A DNA stretch of 64,000 nt from Franconibacter helveticus LMG 23732 (GCF_000463115.2 NZ_AWFX01000054.1:236752-300751); one strand, 5' to 3'. Positions 37,401-46,886 are shown, counted from the stretch's first letter. Numbers and translations: made by a program. Notes: generated by a model not told the origin, from the letters alone.

Positions 37401-38446
37401 AGGCAATGCGCGCTAAAGGCCGCACTGTCTTCCAGGCGGTACGCGAAAACAGCGCTGACGCCCGTGAGTGGGAAACCGGCACCTTCGTTATGCCGACGCT
37501 TATCGAACTGGAAAGTTTTGACGAGCTGAAAAAAGAGATCTTCGGCCCGGTGCTTCACGTGGTGCGCTACAGCCGCAACAACCTGGACGGGCTGATCGAG
37601 CAAATCAACCGCGCAGGCTACGGCCTGACGCTCGGCGTGCATACCCGCATTGACGAAACCATCGCGCAGGTGACCGGCGCGGCGAAAGTCGGCAACCTCT
37701 ACGTTAACCGCAATATGGTCGGCGCCGTAGTGGGTGTACAGCCGTTTGGCGGCGAGGGGCTTTCCGGCACCGGTCCGAAGGCGGGCGGCCCGCTCTATCT
37801 TTATCGCCTGCTGGCGAACCGCCCGGAGAACGCGGCGCTGGCGACGTTTAACCGTCAGGATGCGCGCTACCCGGTCGACACGCAGCTCAAAAACGCGCTG
37901 ACGCAGCCGCACCAGGCGCTGACCCAGTGGGCGGCGGGACGCGCGGAGTTTAAAGCGCTTTGCGAAAAATATGCCGGGCTTTCGCAGGCTGGCGCGCAGC
38001 GTGTGCTGCCAGGGCCGACAGGCGAGCGCAACACCTGGACGCTGCTGCCGCGCGAGCGCGTGCTGTGCGTGGCGGATAACGAACAGGATGCGCTCACCCA
38101 GCTGGCGGCCGTTACCAGCGCGGGCAGCCGCGCGTTGTGGCCGGACGACAAGCTGCATCGCGAACTCGCGAAACAGCTGCCCGCCGCCGTGCAGCAGGCG
38201 ATCGATTTCGCGAAGCCGGAACAGCTGATGAGCCAGCGTTTCGATGCCGTTATCTACCATGGCGATTCAGACCAGTTGCGCACCCTGTGCGAACAGGTGG
38301 CGGCTCGCGAAGGGGCGATTGTTTCGGTCCAGGGCTTTGAGCGCGGCGAAACCAACCTGCTGCTGGAGCGGCTGTGGATAGAGCGTTCGCTTAGCGTGAA
38401 CACCGCAGCGGCGGGCGGCAACGCCAGCCTGATGACAATCGGCTAA
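34484..38446 (+). CDS. putA: Trifunctional proline utilisation protein PutA
   Basis: A 1320-residue protein, the E. coli length. The N-terminal ribbon-helix-helix (about 1-50, TTTMGVKLDDATRERIKAAA) is the put repressor. The proline dehydrogenase barrel (about 260-610) contains NIDAEEADRLEISLDLLEKL. The P5C dehydrogenase (about 650-1130) has the catalytic Cys in SAGQRCSALRVL and the glutamate region in ETGGLNAMIVD. A C-terminal domain closes the substrate tunnel. It oxidises proline to glutamate, feeding electrons to ubiquinone. A terminator follows. Confidence 0.97.
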   Translation: MGTTTMGVKLDDATRERIKAAATKIDRTPHWLIKQAIFNYLERLESEDTLPELPALLAGAANESEEAGVQPEEAHQPFLEFAEQILPQSVNRAAITAAYRRAETDAVPMLLEQARLPAPVAEQTHQLAYKLAEKLRNQKTASGRAGMVQSLLQEFSLSSQEGVALMCLAEALLRIPDKATRDALIRDKISNGNWQSHIGRSPSLFVNAATWGLLFTGRLVSTHNEASLSRSLNRIIGKSGEPLIRKGVDMAMRLMGEQFVTGETIAEALANARKLEEKGFRYSYDMLGEAALTAADAQAYMVSYQQAIHAIGKASNGRGIYEGPGISIKLSALHPRYSRAQYDRVMEELYPRLKSLTLLARQYDIGINIDAEEADRLEISLDLLEKLCFEPELAGWNGIGFVIQAYQKRCPFVIDYLIDLATRSRRRLMIRLVKGAYWDSEIKRAQMEGLEGYPVYTRKVYTDISYLACAKKLLAVPNLIYPQFATHNAHTLAAIYNLAGQNYYPGQYEFQCLHGMGEPLYEQVVGKVADGKLNRPCRIYAPVGTHETLLAYLVRRLLENGANTSFVNRIADTTLPLDELVADPVLAVEKMAAQEGKAGLPHPKIPLPHDLYGEGRMNSTGIDLSNEHRLASLSSALLNSAAQKWQALPVLEAPVEAGELTPVLNPAEPKDIVGYVREATEAEVSQALENAVNNAPIWFATPPQERAAILERAAVLMEDQMQTLIGILVREAGKTFSNAIAEVREAVDFLYYYAGQVRDDFDNETHRPLGPVVCISPWNFPLAIFTGQIAAALAAGNSVLAKPAEQTPLIAAQGVNILLEAGVPAGVLQLLPGRGETVGAKLTGDERVRAVMFTGSTEVATLLQRNIATRLDPQGRPTPLIAETGGLNAMIVDSSALSEQVVVDVVASAFDSAGQRCSALRVLCLQEDIAEHTLKMLKGAMAECRMGNPGRLSTDVGPVIDAEAKANIDRHIQAMRAKGRTVFQAVRENSADAREWETGTFVMPTLIELESFDELKKEIFGPVLHVVRYSRNNLDGLIEQINRAGYGLTLGVHTRIDETIAQVTGAAKVGNLYVNRNMVGAVVGVQPFGGEGLSGTGPKAGGPLYLYRLLANRPENAALATFNRQDARYPVDTQLKNALTQPHQALTQWAAGRAEFKALCEKYAGLSQAGAQRVLPGPTGERNTWTLLPRERVLCVADNEQDALTQLAAVTSAGSRALWPDDKLHRELAKQLPAAVQQAIDFAKPEQLMSQRFDAVIYHGDSDQLRTLCEQVAAREGAIVSVQGFERGETNLLLERLWIERSLSVNTAAAGGNASLMTIG

Positions 38447-38463
38447 GACCTGGCTACGCTTGC

Positions 38464-38490
38464 AAGGCTCCTGTTTCAGGAGCCTTTTTT
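38464..38490 (+). terminator. Terminator after putA
   Basis: The stem AAGGCTCCTG-TTT-CAGGAGCCTT runs straight into a T-rich tract. Confidence 0.88.
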
Positions 38491-38502
38491 ATGGAGAGAC
38501 CC

Positions 38503-38895
38503 ATGAAACGACTCCCGCTCTACCTGCTCGCCCTGCTGAGCGCCCCGGCGCTTGCCGACAACTGCGATAAAGCGACCACCCAGACCGATCTTAACGTCTG
38601 CGCCGCTGCGGATTACCAGCAGGCGGATACCGCCATGAATGCGATTTATAAAAAAGTGATGGATCGCGCAAGCGAAGCGCAGCGCGATTTGCTGAAAAAA
38701 GCCCAGAACGCCTGGCTTAGCGTGCGCGACGCCGACTGCGCGTTTGTCAGCTCCGGCGCCAACGGCGGCAGCGTGCAGCCGATGACGGAAAGCCAGTGTC
38801 TGGCAGATAAAACCCGCGAGCGCGCCGCTTTTCTGGAGTCGTTAACCCAGTGTGAAGAGGGCGACGTAAGCTGCCCCCTGCCGCCGGGCCCTTAA
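38503..38895 (+). CDS. LprI/DUF1311-domain periplasmic protein
   Basis: A 130-residue exported protein with signal peptide ending APALA. The mature region has the DUF1311 pattern: an early CDKATTQTDLNVCAAADYQQ pair of cysteines, then Q-x2-W (NAWLSVRDADC) and TRERAAFL. The domain is shared with the lysozyme inhibitor LprI of Mycobacterium; many enterobacterial members are uncharacterised. ATG 38503 has GGAGAG upstream. Its end overlaps the convergent rutR by 4 bp. Confidence 0.85.
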   Translation: MKRLPLYLLALLSAPALADNCDKATTQTDLNVCAAADYQQADTAMNAIYKKVMDRASEAQRDLLKKAQNAWLSVRDADCAFVSSGANGGSVQPMTESQCLADKTRERAAFLESLTQCEEGDVSCPLPPGP

Positions 38896-39530
38896 CGCAG
38901 GCGAATGCCTTCGATAACCATCCGCTGCACGTTTTCCACCGTCTGGCGAAAGAAGGCGTCATCCTGCAACGTTTTCCCCGTTACCGCCTCTACCTGCGTG
39001 GCGAAATCGGCGTAGTGCTGCGTGCTGGCCCAGATCATAAAAATAAGATGATGCGGGTCCACCGGGCCGATTTTGCCGCTCGCCACCCAGCCCGCAATAA
39101 TCGCCGACTTCTCATCCACCAGGCTTTTCAGATCGCCCGACAGCTCCGCCATCAGCAGCGGCGCGCCCTGCAACATCTCAAGGCAGAAGAGTTTTGATGC
39201 CTGGGGGTGATCCCGTGAGACTTCAAGCTTCAGGCGAATATACTCGCCTATCGCCGCCAGCGGCTGTAAGTCGGCGCGAAACGCTTTTAACGGCGCGAGC
39301 CAGACATCCAGGATCTGCTTCAGCACCGCCACGTAGAGCGCCTCTTTCGACGGGTAGTAATAGAGAAGATTGGTCTTGGAGACATCGGCTTTATCGGCGA
39401 CCTGCTCAAGGCTGGTGCCATGAATGCCGAACCGGGAAAAATAATCGAGTGCGGCGGCCAGAATCGCCTGTTTTTTCGCCGCCACCGCTTTTGAGCGCCT
39501 GCCCACTTCTTTAACCGCGCCTTGCGCCAT
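38892..39530 (-). CDS. rutR: TetR-family regulator RutR
   Basis: A 212-residue repressor, as in E. coli, that binds uracil or thymine and controls rut and other pyrimidine and purine genes. The HTH with recognition helix is DKADVSKTNLLYYYPSKEAL. The start at 39530 gives MAQGAVKEVGRRSK, like E. coli MTQGAVKTTGKRS. It is transcribed away from rutA; the intergenic DNA carries the operator. Confidence 0.95.
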   Translation of the reverse strand: MAQGAVKEVGRRSKAVAAKKQAILAAALDYFSRFGIHGTSLEQVADKADVSKTNLLYYYPSKEALYVAVLKQILDVWLAPLKAFRADLQPLAAIGEYIRLKLEVSRDHPQASKLFCLEMLQGAPLLMAELSGDLKSLVDEKSAIIAGWVASGKIGPVDPHHLIFMIWASTQHYADFATQVEAVTGKTLQDDAFFRQTVENVQRMVIEGIRLR

Positions 39531-39582
39531 GCGCTCTCTCCTTTGCATTTTGCCTCAAGCATAGCAAAACCGCCGCTGGCCC

Positions 39583-39599
39583 TGCACCCTCATCGCGCA
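39583..39599 (+). promoter_or_regulatory. Possible NtrC site upstream of rutA
   Basis: TGCACCCTCATCGCGCA resembles the NtrC consensus TGCACC-N5-GGTGCA in its left half and partly in its right half. It sits about 120 bp upstream of the sigma-54 promoter, a usual enhancer distance. Confidence 0.4.
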
Positions 39600-39626
39600 G
39601 CGTTGCCTGTTTTCTGTGCAGCTTTT

Positions 39627-39642
39627 TTGACCGTTCAGTCCA
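39627..39642 (+). promoter_or_regulatory. RutR operator of the rut operon
   Basis: TTGACCGTTCAGTCCA fits the RutR consensus TTGACCANNTGGTCAA, with a perfect left arm and a mostly conserved right arm. It lies between the divergent rutR and rutA genes. Confidence 0.7.
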
Positions 39643-39705
39643 CTTTTTTGCGGCCCAATTTTAAACAACCAAGCAACACATTGATAACATTACGCCTTTT
39701 AAAAC

Positions 39706-39721
39706 TGGCATTCCCCTTGCA
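39706..39721 (+). promoter_or_regulatory. Sigma-54 promoter of rutABCDEFG
   Basis: TGGCATTCCCCTTGCA matches the sigma-54 -24/-12 consensus TGGCAC-N5-TTGCA, with GG and GC correctly spaced. It is 84 bp upstream of the rutA start. This agrees with the known NtrC control of rut in E. coli. Confidence 0.9.
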
Positions 39722-39804
39722 CTACCTCTTTCGAGCGAGGCTTAACGGAGAATGCAGGATGCAGCGCCGCGTGAGTTCCCTTTCCGACTGTGACGAGGTT
39801 CGCG

Positions 39805-40896
39805 ATGAAAATTGGTGTGTTCGTTCCCATTGGCAACAACGGCTGGCTGATTTCCACCCACGCTCCCCAGTACATGCCGACATTTGAGTTAAACAAGGCG
39901 ATTGTGCAAAAGGCGGAGCAATACCATTTCGACTTCGCGCTGTCGATGATCAAGCTGCGCGGCTTTGGCGGCAAAACCGAATTCTGGGATCACAACCTGG
40001 AATCGTTCACCCTGATGGCGGGGCTTGCGGCGGTGACGTCGCGCATTGAGATCTACGCCACTGCCGCCACGCTGACCCTGCCGCCCGCCATCGTGGCGCG
40101 CATGGCCGCCACTATCGATTCTATCTCCGGAGGACGCTTTGGCGTGAACCTCGTTACTGGCTGGCAGAAACCGGAATATGAGCAGATGGGCCTGTGGCCG
40201 GGCGATGCGTATTTTTCGCGCCGCTACGACTACCTCACCGAGTATGTGCAGGTGCTGCGCGACCTGTGGGGTAGCGGCAAAAGCGACTTCAAAGGCGAAT
40301 TTTTCACCATGAACGACTGTCGCGTCAGCCCCCAGCCGCAAAAACCGATGAAGGTGATTTGCGCAGGCCAGAGCGATGCGGGCATGGCCTTCTCTGCGGC
40401 CCATGCCGACTACAACTTTTGCTTCGGCAAAGGCGTTAACACCCCCACCGCTTTTGCGCCTACGGCGGCGCGCATGAAAGCGGCGGCGGAAAAAACCGGG
40501 CGCGACGTCGGCTCCTATGTGCTGTTTATGGTCATTGCCGATGAAACCGACGAGGCGGCGCGCGCCAAATGGGAACACTACAAAGCTGGCGCGGATGACG
40601 AGGCGCTGGCCTGGCTTACCGAGCAAAGCCAGAAAGATACCCGCTCCGGCGCCGACACCAACGTACGCCAGATGGCAGACCCCACCTCCGCCGTCAACAT
40701 CAACATGGGAACGCTGGTGGGGTCTTACGCCACCGTCGCGCGCCTGCTGGATGAGGTAGCGACGGTGCCGGGGGCGGAAGGCGTACTGTTGACGTTCGAC
40801 GATTTTCTGGCCGGCGTGGAAACCTTCGGCGAGCGCATACAGCCGCTGATGCAGTGCCGGGCGCATATTCCGCAAATCACCAGGGAGGTGGCGTAA
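39805..40896 (+). CDS. rutA: Pyrimidine monooxygenase RutA
   Basis: A 363-residue luciferase-fold flavin monooxygenase that opens the uracil ring, using FMN reduced by RutF. Family landmarks include [18 protein letters not shown] at the start, [20 protein letters not shown], and [23 protein letters not shown] 39805 is chosen over an in-frame ATG at 39790, which adds MTRFA. It overlaps rutB by the shared TAATG. Confidence 0.96.
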   Translation: MKIGVFVPIGNNGWLISTHAPQYMPTFELNKAIVQKAEQYHFDFALSMIKLRGFGGKTEFWDHNLESFTLMAGLAAVTSRIEIYATAATLTLPPAIVARMAATIDSISGGRFGVNLVTGWQKPEYEQMGLWPGDAYFSRRYDYLTEYVQVLRDLWGSGKSDFKGEFFTMNDCRVSPQPQKPMKVICAGQSDAGMAFSAAHADYNFCFGKGVNTPTAFAPTAARMKAAAEKTGRDVGSYVLFMVIADETDEAARAKWEHYKAGADDEALAWLTEQSQKDTRSGADTNVRQMADPTSAVNINMGTLVGSYATVARLLDEVATVPGAEGVLLTFDDFLAGVETFGERIQPLMQCRAHIPQITREVA

Positions 40897-41594
40897 TGAA
40901 AAGTCTGACGCTGAAAGCGCGCCCGGAAGCCATCGAATTTACCCCGGCGCAGAGCGCGCTCATTGTGGTGGATATGCAAAACGCCTACGCAAGCCAGGGG
41001 GGGTATCTGGACCTGGCCGGGTTTGACGTCTCGGCTACCGGGCCGGTTATCGACAAGATCAACGTTGCCGTGGCCGCCGCGCGCGAGGCGGGGATGACCA
41101 TTATCTGGTTCCAGAACGGCTGGGACAGCGACTATGTCGAAGCAGGCGGCCCCGGCTCGCCGAACTGGCACAAATCCAACGCGCTGAAAACCATGCGCAG
41201 CCGCCCGGAGTTGCAGGGCAAGCTGCTCGCCAAAGGCGGCTGGGACTATGAACTGGTCGAGGCGCTTGAGCCGCAGCCAGGCGACATTGTGCTGCCAAAA
41301 CCGCGCTACAGCGGCTTTTTCAACACGCCGCTCGACAGCATTTTGCGCAGCCGCAACATTCGCCACCTGGTCTTTACCGGCATCGCGACCAACGTATGCG
41401 TGGAATCGACGCTGCGCGACGGCTTTTTCCTCGAGTACTTCGGCGTGGTGCTGAGCGACGCCACGCACCAGGCCGGGCCGCCGTTCGCCCAGCAGGCCGC
41501 GCTTTTCAACATTGAAACGTTTTTTGGCTGGGTCAGCGATGTCGCGACATTTTGCGACGCCCTCGCCCCTTCACGTATCGCCCGTATCACCTGA
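40896..41594 (+). CDS. rutB: Ureidoacrylate amidohydrolase RutB
   Basis: A 232-residue isochorismatase-fold hydrolase that cleaves the RutA product to aminoacrylate and carbamate. The Asp-Lys-Cys triad is recognisable: D in [10 protein letters not shown] in LPKPRYSGF and C in [18 protein letters not shown] 40896 overlaps the rutA stop by one base (TAATG), so the two are translationally coupled. Confidence 0.95.
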   Translation: MKSLTLKARPEAIEFTPAQSALIVVDMQNAYASQGGYLDLAGFDVSATGPVIDKINVAVAAAREAGMTIIWFQNGWDSDYVEAGGPGSPNWHKSNALKTMRSRPELQGKLLAKGGWDYELVEALEPQPGDIVLPKPRYSGFFNTPLDSILRSRNIRHLVFTGIATNVCVESTLRDGFFLEYFGVVLSDATHQAGPPFAQQAALFNIETFFGWVSDVATFCDALAPSRIARIT

Positions 41595-41603
41595 GGAGCC
41601 ATT

Positions 41604-41996
41604 ATGCCAAAGCAGGTCATTATTCCACCTGGCACCACCACGCCCATCGCCCCTTTCGTGCCAGGCACGCTCGCTGACGGCGTGGTCTACGTCTCCGGCA
41701 CGCTGCCGTTCGATAAACAAAATAATGTGGTCTACCCTGGCGACCCAAAGGCGCAAACCCGTCATGTGCTGGAGACAATACGGAGCGTTATCGAAACCGC
41801 TGGCGGGACGATGGAGGACGTGACGTTCAACTCGATCTTTATTACCGACTGGAAAAACTACGCCGCGATTAACGAGGTTTACGCCGAGTTTTTCCCGGGT
41901 GATAAGCCTGCGCGCTTTTGCATTCAGTGCGGGCTGGTAAAACCCGACGCGCTGGTAGAAATAGCCACCGTCGCGCACACCGGCAAACGGGAGTAA
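41604..41996 (+). CDS. rutC: RutC, Rid-family aminoacrylate deaminase
   Basis: A 130-residue YjgF/RidA homologue (E. coli 128). The conserved ligand-binding region near the C-terminus is [20 protein letters not shown]. In rut it acts on reactive 3-aminoacrylate. It has a GAGGAG ribosome site and lies 9 bp after rutB. Confidence 0.94.
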   Translation: MPKQVIIPPGTTTPIAPFVPGTLADGVVYVSGTLPFDKQNNVVYPGDPKAQTRHVLETIRSVIETAGGTMEDVTFNSIFITDWKNYAAINEVYAEFFPGDKPARFCIQCGLVKPDALVEIATVAHTGKRE

Positions 41997-41999
41997 GCC

Positions 42000-42809
42000 A
42001 TGAACCTGACGCTAACCCCGGCGCCTTATCCCGGCGCGCCGGTGCTGGTGCTGATAGCCGGCCTCGGCGGCGCGGGAAGCTACTGGCTGCCCCAGCGCGC
42101 CGCGCTTGAGCCGCATTATCAACTGATGATTTACGACCAGCGCGGCACCGGTAATAACCCCGATATTCTGGCGCAGGGATACAGCCTTTCAGAGATGGCG
42201 CATGAACTTTATGACGCCCTGCTCGCCCATGGCGTCAGCCATTTTGGCGTGATGGGCCATGCGCTTGGCGGCCATATCGGCATGCAGCTCGCGCTGGATT
42301 ATCCGCAGGCGATCGCCTCGCTGGTGATAATCAATGGCTGGCTGCGTCTTAACCCTCACACCCGCCGCTGCTTTGCGGTGCGCGAACGGCTTTTACAGGC
42401 CTGCGGCGCGCCAGCTTACCTTGAGGCGCAGCCGCTGTTTCTTTATCCGGCAGACTGGATGGCGGCTAACCAGCCGCGCCTTGAGGCGGAAGAGGCGTTG
42501 CACAACGCGCATTTTCAGGGCGCGCAAAATCTGCAACGGCGGCTGGCGGCGCTGAAAGCGGCTGACTTCAGCCAGACGGCGCGCGCCGTGACGCAACCCG
42601 TGTTGCTGGTCTGCGCCCGGGATGATCTGCTGGTGCCCTGGATCTGCTCGGCGGCGCTGCACGAAGCCTTGCCCGACAGTCGCCTTGAAGTACTGCCCTG
42701 GGGGGCGCACGCCTGCAATGTTACCGCCAGCGAGGCTTTTAACGCCCTGGCGCTCGCTTTTCTCGCTGCGACGCTCTCCTCGCCGCCCTCTGTTAAGGAA
42801 GCCGTATGA
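42000..42809 (+). CDS. rutD: RutD alpha/beta-hydrolase-fold protein
   Basis: A 269-residue alpha/beta-hydrolase-fold protein proposed to speed aminoacrylate or carbamate breakdown. The oxyanion-hole side reads [12 protein letters not shown], and the nucleophile elbow reads GHALGG, without the usual Ser, as in E. coli RutD. The late His is in WGAHACNVT. It starts 3 bp after rutC and overlaps rutE by 4 bp (ATGA). Confidence 0.93.
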   Translation: MNLTLTPAPYPGAPVLVLIAGLGGAGSYWLPQRAALEPHYQLMIYDQRGTGNNPDILAQGYSLSEMAHELYDALLAHGVSHFGVMGHALGGHIGMQLALDYPQAIASLVIINGWLRLNPHTRRCFAVRERLLQACGAPAYLEAQPLFLYPADWMAANQPRLEAEEALHNAHFQGAQNLQRRLAALKAADFSQTARAVTQPVLLVCARDDLLVPWICSAALHEALPDSRLEVLPWGAHACNVTASEAFNALALAFLAATLSSPPSVKEAV

Positions 42810-43396
42810 ACGAAGCTTTAAGCCCTCTTGCGCTGGATACCCTGTTTACCCAGGCGCGAACCCATAACGCCTGGCAGGGGCAGGCGGTAAGCGACGAGCA
42901 GATCAGGGAGATTTACCGTCTGCTGCGCATGGCGCCTACCTCCGCCAACTGTTCGCCAGCACGCTTCCTGTTTATCCGTACCCCGGAGGGCAAAGCGCGG
43001 CTTAAGCCCGCCCTTTCTTCCGGCAATCTGGAGAAAACCCTGACCGCCCCGGTGACGGCGGTCATCGCCTGGGATACGCGGTTTTACGACAAGCTGCCTG
43101 CGCTTTTCCCGCACGGCGACGCCCGTTCGTGGTTTACCTCAAGCCCGGCGCTTGCCGAAGAGACGGCGTTTCGCAACAGTTCGATGCAGGCGGCTTACCT
43201 GATCATGGCGTGCCGGGCGCTCGGGCTGGACTGCGGGCCGATGTCCGGTTTCGACCGCGAAAAGGTGGATGCGGCGTTTTTTGCAGGTACAGGCTGGCAA
43301 AGCAACCTGCTGGTTAATATCGGCTACGGCGATAGCAGCCGGGTTTATCCGCGCCTGCCGCGCCTCGCCTTTGACGACGCCTGCGCGCTTTTATAG
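42806..43396 (+). CDS. rutE: RutE malonic semialdehyde reductase
   Basis: A 196-residue nitroreductase-fold protein that reduces malonic semialdehyde to 3-hydroxypropionate. FMN-binding features include [17 protein letters not shown] near residue 35 and [20 protein letters not shown] in the C-terminal half. It is coupled to rutD by a 4-bp overlap. Confidence 0.94.
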   Translation: MNEALSPLALDTLFTQARTHNAWQGQAVSDEQIREIYRLLRMAPTSANCSPARFLFIRTPEGKARLKPALSSGNLEKTLTAPVTAVIAWDTRFYDKLPALFPHGDARSWFTSSPALAEETAFRNSSMQAAYLIMACRALGLDCGPMSGFDREKVDAAFFAGTGWQSNLLVNIGYGDSSRVYPRLPRLAFDDACALL

Positions 43397-43405
43397 GAGA
43401 ACGCG

Positions 43406-43900
43406 ATGTCAGCACTCAGCCAACAACAGTTTCGCGACGCGATGGCCCGCCTCGGCGCCGCCGTTAACATCATCACTACCGACGGGCCGGCGGGAATGGC
43501 GGGCTTTACCGCCTCTGCGGTGTGCAGCGTAACGGACAGCCCGCCGACGCTGCTGGTTTGCCTGAACCGCGCCGCCTCGGTGTGGCCGGTGTTCAGCGAA
43601 AACCGCCAGCTTTGCGTCAACACGCTTGCCGCCGGGCATGAGTCACTCTCCAATCTCTTCGGCGGCAAAACGCCGATGGCGGAGCGATTTACCGCTGCTG
43701 AGTGGCGCTACGGGGCCTCCGGCTGTCCCCGGCTTGAAGGCGCCGTTGTCTCGTTCGACTGCCGGGTAAGCCAGACCGTCAGCGTCGGCACTCACGATAT
43801 TCTGTTTTGCGAAGTGACGGATATCGCGCGTAACGACGACGCCCACGGCCTGGTGTGGTTTGACCGGGGTTATCACCCACTGATGCGGCCCGCCTGTTAG
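43406..43900 (+). CDS. rutF: RutF flavin reductase
   Basis: A 164-residue flavin reductase-like FMN-binding protein (HpaC type) that supplies reduced FMN to RutA with NADH. Conserved regions are [20 protein letters not shown] and the GDH-like end [14 protein letters not shown] precedes ATG 43406. Confidence 0.94.
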   Translation: MSALSQQQFRDAMARLGAAVNIITTDGPAGMAGFTASAVCSVTDSPPTLLVCLNRAASVWPVFSENRQLCVNTLAAGHESLSNLFGGKTPMAERFTAAEWRYGASGCPRLEGAVVSFDCRVSQTVSVGTHDILFCEVTDIARNDDAHGLVWFDRGYHPLMRPAC

Positions 43901-43927
43901 CCGCCCTCTTCTGCGCAGGAGATTCAC

Positions 43928-45271
43928 ATGTCACACACCTGGTTTCCTCAATGGCGTAAACATACCGCGGGCGACGTAGTGGCGCCGGACGAAACGCTGC
44001 CCCTCGGCCAGACCGTTATTATGGGCGTGCAGCATGCGGTGGCGATGTTCGGCGCCACCGTACTGATGCCGCTGCTGATGGGGCTTGATCCCAACCTCGC
44101 TATTTTGCTTTCCGGCGTCGGCACGCTGCTCTTTTTTCTCGTCACCGGGGGGCGCGTGCCGAGTTACCTCGGGTCCAGCGCCGCGTTCGTCGGCGTGGTC
44201 ATTGCCGTTACTGGTTTTAGCGGCCAGGGGCTTAACCCGAATCTCAGCGTGGCGCTGGGCGGCGTTATCGCCTGCGGATTGCTTTATACGCTGATTGGCT
44301 TTGTGGTCATGAAATCCGGCACCCGCTGGATTGAACGGCTGATGCCGCCGGTGGTGACCGGCGCCGTGGTCATGGCGATTGGCTTAAACCTTGCGCCCAT
44401 TGCGGTGAAAAGCGTTTCCGCCAGCAGTTTCGACAGCTGGATGGCGGTGATGACAGTGCTCTGCATTGGCCTGGTGGCGGTGTTTACGCGGGGGATGGTG
44501 CAGCGGCTGTTGATCCTCATCGGGTTGATTGTCGCCTGGGCGCTTTACGCCGTGCTGACGAACGGGCTGGGGCTTGGTAAACCGGTGGATTTCTCGCCGC
44601 TCTCTCAGGCCGCCTGGTTTGGTCTGCCTCATTTCACTTCCCCCACCTTTAGCGGCCAGGCAATGATGCTTATCGCGCCAGTGGCGGTGATCCTCGTGGC
44701 GGAAAACCTCGGTCATCTTAAGGCAGTAGCGGGCATGACCGGGCGCAACATGGACCCTTATATTGGCCGGGCTTTTGTCGGCGATGGCCTGGCGACCCTG
44801 CTTTCCGGCTCGGTGGGCGGCAGCGGCGTGACAACCTACGCTGAGAATATCGGCGTGATGGCGGTAACAAAGGTCTATTCCACTCTGGTGTTTGTCGCCG
44901 CCTCGGTTATCGCTATGCTGCTCGGTTTTTCGCCCAAATTTGGCGCGCTTATTCATTCCATCCCCGGCCCGGTGATTGGCGGCGCCTCGATTGTGGTATT
45001 CGGGTTGATTGCTGTCGCGGGCGCGCGCATCTGGGTGCAGCATCGCGTGGATTTAAGCCAGAACGGCAATTTGATTATGGTTGCGGTGACGCTGGTGCTC
45101 GGCGCCGGGGATTTCGCGTTAACGGCCGGAGGATTTACGCTTGGCGGGATTGGCACCGCGACCTTTGGCGCGATTTTACTGAATGCGATATTAAGCAAAC
45201 GCCCGTTAGTTTTAGCCGCACCGGATGAGGCTGCCGGGAAACCTGGCGTTACCGGAACCGTACCGGAATAA
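43928..45271 (+). CDS. rutG: Uracil permease-like transporter RutG
   Basis: A 447-residue NCS2-family (UraA-like) permease with about 14 membrane segments; it is thought to import pyrimidines for the rut pathway. The signature is VAENLGHLKAVAGMTGRN, with the substrate-binding region GSVGGSGVTTYAENIGVMAVT. GCAGGAG precedes the start. Last gene of the operon. Confidence 0.95.
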   Translation: MSHTWFPQWRKHTAGDVVAPDETLPLGQTVIMGVQHAVAMFGATVLMPLLMGLDPNLAILLSGVGTLLFFLVTGGRVPSYLGSSAAFVGVVIAVTGFSGQGLNPNLSVALGGVIACGLLYTLIGFVVMKSGTRWIERLMPPVVTGAVVMAIGLNLAPIAVKSVSASSFDSWMAVMTVLCIGLVAVFTRGMVQRLLILIGLIVAWALYAVLTNGLGLGKPVDFSPLSQAAWFGLPHFTSPTFSGQAMMLIAPVAVILVAENLGHLKAVAGMTGRNMDPYIGRAFVGDGLATLLSGSVGGSGVTTYAENIGVMAVTKVYSTLVFVAASVIAMLLGFSPKFGALIHSIPGPVIGGASIVVFGLIAVAGARIWVQHRVDLSQNGNLIMVAVTLVLGAGDFALTAGGFTLGGIGTATFGAILLNAILSKRPLVLAAPDEAAGKPGVTGTVPE

Positions 45272-45281
45272 CCAGACTGTA

Positions 45282-45312
45282 AAAAAACAGCCGCCGGGCG
45301 CTAACCCGGCGG
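45282..45312 (-). terminator. Terminator between rutG and ymdF
   Basis: The stem CCGCCGGG/CCCGGCGG (45291-45312) has seven A to its left on the plus strand, so it ends minus-strand transcripts from ymdF with a U-run. Rightward rutG transcripts meet the same hairpin without a T-run. Confidence 0.7.
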
Positions 45313-45369
45313 CGTTGGGCGAATAACCAGCGCTCTATCTTCTGATAATGGCTGATTATTTAACAGTCA

Positions 45370-45552
45370 TCAGCTGTTGCTGCTGCGGCCCCCGCCATGA
45401 CTATTTTTGCCCCCTTTTTTTCCAGCTTCAGATGCGCGCTGCGGGTCATTTTTAAAGTTCCCGCCGCTATGCTGGCCACCTTTACGACCTGCTTCTGATG
45501 CTCTTTCACGATCTTCTGCGAAATTACCTGAACCACCACGATGGTTTGCCAT
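45370..45552 (-). CDS. ymdF: KGG-repeat stress protein YmdF
   Basis: A 60-residue, glycine- and lysine-rich protein with two KGG/YciG motifs (RASEAGRKGGQHSGGNF and RASEAGKKGGKNSHGG), nearly identical to E. coli YmdF. Family proteins are induced in stationary phase or stress (YciG affects motility), but their mechanism is unknown. The start at 45552 has a strong GGAGG site and gives MANHRGGSGNFAED; longer in-frame extensions upstream have no support. Confidence 0.9.
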   Translation of the reverse strand: MANHRGGSGNFAEDRERASEAGRKGGQHSGGNFKNDPQRASEAGKKGGKNSHGGGRSSNS

Positions 45553-45970
45553 TTCAGACCTCCAGACACATGTGAAATCATTAGACATCATACTGCATTC
45601 AGTAAAAGAGGATCCTTTCACCTGGCGACAACAGGTCGGAACCTTTTTTCGTTGCCGCGTGATTTGAAGCTTAGTGCAGCAAGCATGGCCTGGCGTGAAA
45701 CGGTAATATTCTGCAACATCAAATTGACCAGACGGCAAAAATTTTGCCGCTTCAATCCATAAGTCGTTCTTATGATTAACAAAGCGTAATTATTCATACA
45801 TGTTTCCAAATATGACAAACAAAACAAACGTTATATTTTCTTAAAAATCAACTAATTGCCCCGTTCCCTTTGCACTCTGCCGGGCAGCGCTTATCTTTAA
45901 CAGGAGCGCAGCGATAAAACGGTCTGCATAACCCCGTCAAAAAAGCCTTAAAAGTTAAGGAGTCAGGTCG
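45553..45970. promoter_or_regulatory. ymdF-wrbA divergent intergenic region
   Basis: About 420 bp with promoters for both genes and no gene that I can support. E. coli wrbA is RpoS-dependent, but I did not identify its extended -10 here with confidence. Confidence 0.5.
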
Positions 45971-46567
45971 ATGGTTAAAGTACTGGTGCTTTATTACTCG
46001 ATGTATGGACACATTGAAACCATGGCGCATGCGGTAGCGGAAGGCGCAGAAAAAGTGGCAGGCGTTGAAGTCACTATCAAACGCGTGCCCGAGACGATGC
46101 CTGCGGATGTTTTCGCGAAAGCGGGCGGCAAAACGCAAAACGCACCGGTCGCCACGCCGCAGGAGCTGGCTGACTACGATGCGATTATCATCGGCACCCC
46201 TACCCGGTTCGGCAATATGTCCGGCCAGATGCGCACTTTTTTCGACCAGACCGGCGGGCTGTGGGCTTCCGGCGCGCTTTACGGCAAGGTCGCGAGCGTG
46301 TTCAGCTCGACCGGCACCGGCGGCGGCCAGGAACAGACGATTACCTCTACATGGACTACGCTTGCACATCATGGGATGGTAATTGTGCCTATTGGTTACG
46401 GGGCGCAGGAGCTGTTTGATATTTCCGCGGTGCGCGGCGGCACGCCTTACGGCGCCACCACCATCGCAGGCGGCGACGGTTCGCGTCAGCCAAGCCCGGA
46501 AGAGCTGGCTATCGCCCGTTACCAGGGCGAGTATGTGGCCGGCGTCGCCGCCAAACTGAAAAGCTAA
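45971..46567 (+). CDS. wrbA: NAD(P)H:quinone oxidoreductase WrbA
   Basis: A 198-residue flavodoxin-like enzyme that reduces quinones by two electrons under stress. FMN-binding loops are [14 protein letters not shown] at the N-terminus, [20 protein letters not shown] in the middle and [23 protein letters not shown] precedes ATG 45971. It is followed 19 bp later by yccJ, as in E. coli. Confidence 0.96.
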   Translation: MVKVLVLYYSMYGHIETMAHAVAEGAEKVAGVEVTIKRVPETMPADVFAKAGGKTQNAPVATPQELADYDAIIIGTPTRFGNMSGQMRTFFDQTGGLWASGALYGKVASVFSSTGTGGGQEQTITSTWTTLAHHGMVIVPIGYGAQELFDISAVRGGTPYGATTIAGGDGSRQPSPEELAIARYQGEYVAGVAAKLKS

Positions 46568-46586
46568 ATCAGCACAGGAGGAAAGT

Positions 46587-46814
46587 ATGCCAACACAAGA
46601 GTCGAAAGCCCACCACGTGGGAGAATGGGCCAGTCTGCGTAACACCTCTCCGGAAATCGCCGAGGCGATTTTTGAGGTAGCGGAGTACGACGAAAAGATG
46701 GCCGAGAAAATCTGGGAAGAAGGCAGCGATGAAGTGTTGATTCGGGCTTTCAAAAAAACGGATGCCGATTCGCTCTTCTGGGGTGAACAAACCATCGAGC
46801 GTAAAAACGTCTGA
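46587..46814 (+). CDS. yccJ: YccJ small protein
   Basis: A 75-residue protein matching E. coli YccJ ([35 protein letters not shown]). It is cotranscribed with wrbA and has AGGAGG before its ATG. Function unknown. Confidence 0.93.
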   Translation: MPTQESKAHHVGEWASLRNTSPEIAEAIFEVAEYDEKMAEKIWEEGSDEVLIRAFKKTDADSLFWGEQTIERKNV

Positions 46815-46886
46815 TTTGCGCGCCCTGCGTTTTCGCTACTCAGGATAACGACAGGTGCAGCAAGAGGTCAGTGCGCGGCGTTTGTC

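Noticed and set aside
37070..38260. A 396-codon minus-strand open frame
   Set aside because: It is antisense to the P5C dehydrogenase part of putA; composition-driven shadow with low-complexity sequence.
45848..46795. A 315-codon minus-strand open frame
   Set aside because: Antisense to wrbA and yccJ, both of which match known proteins over their full length.
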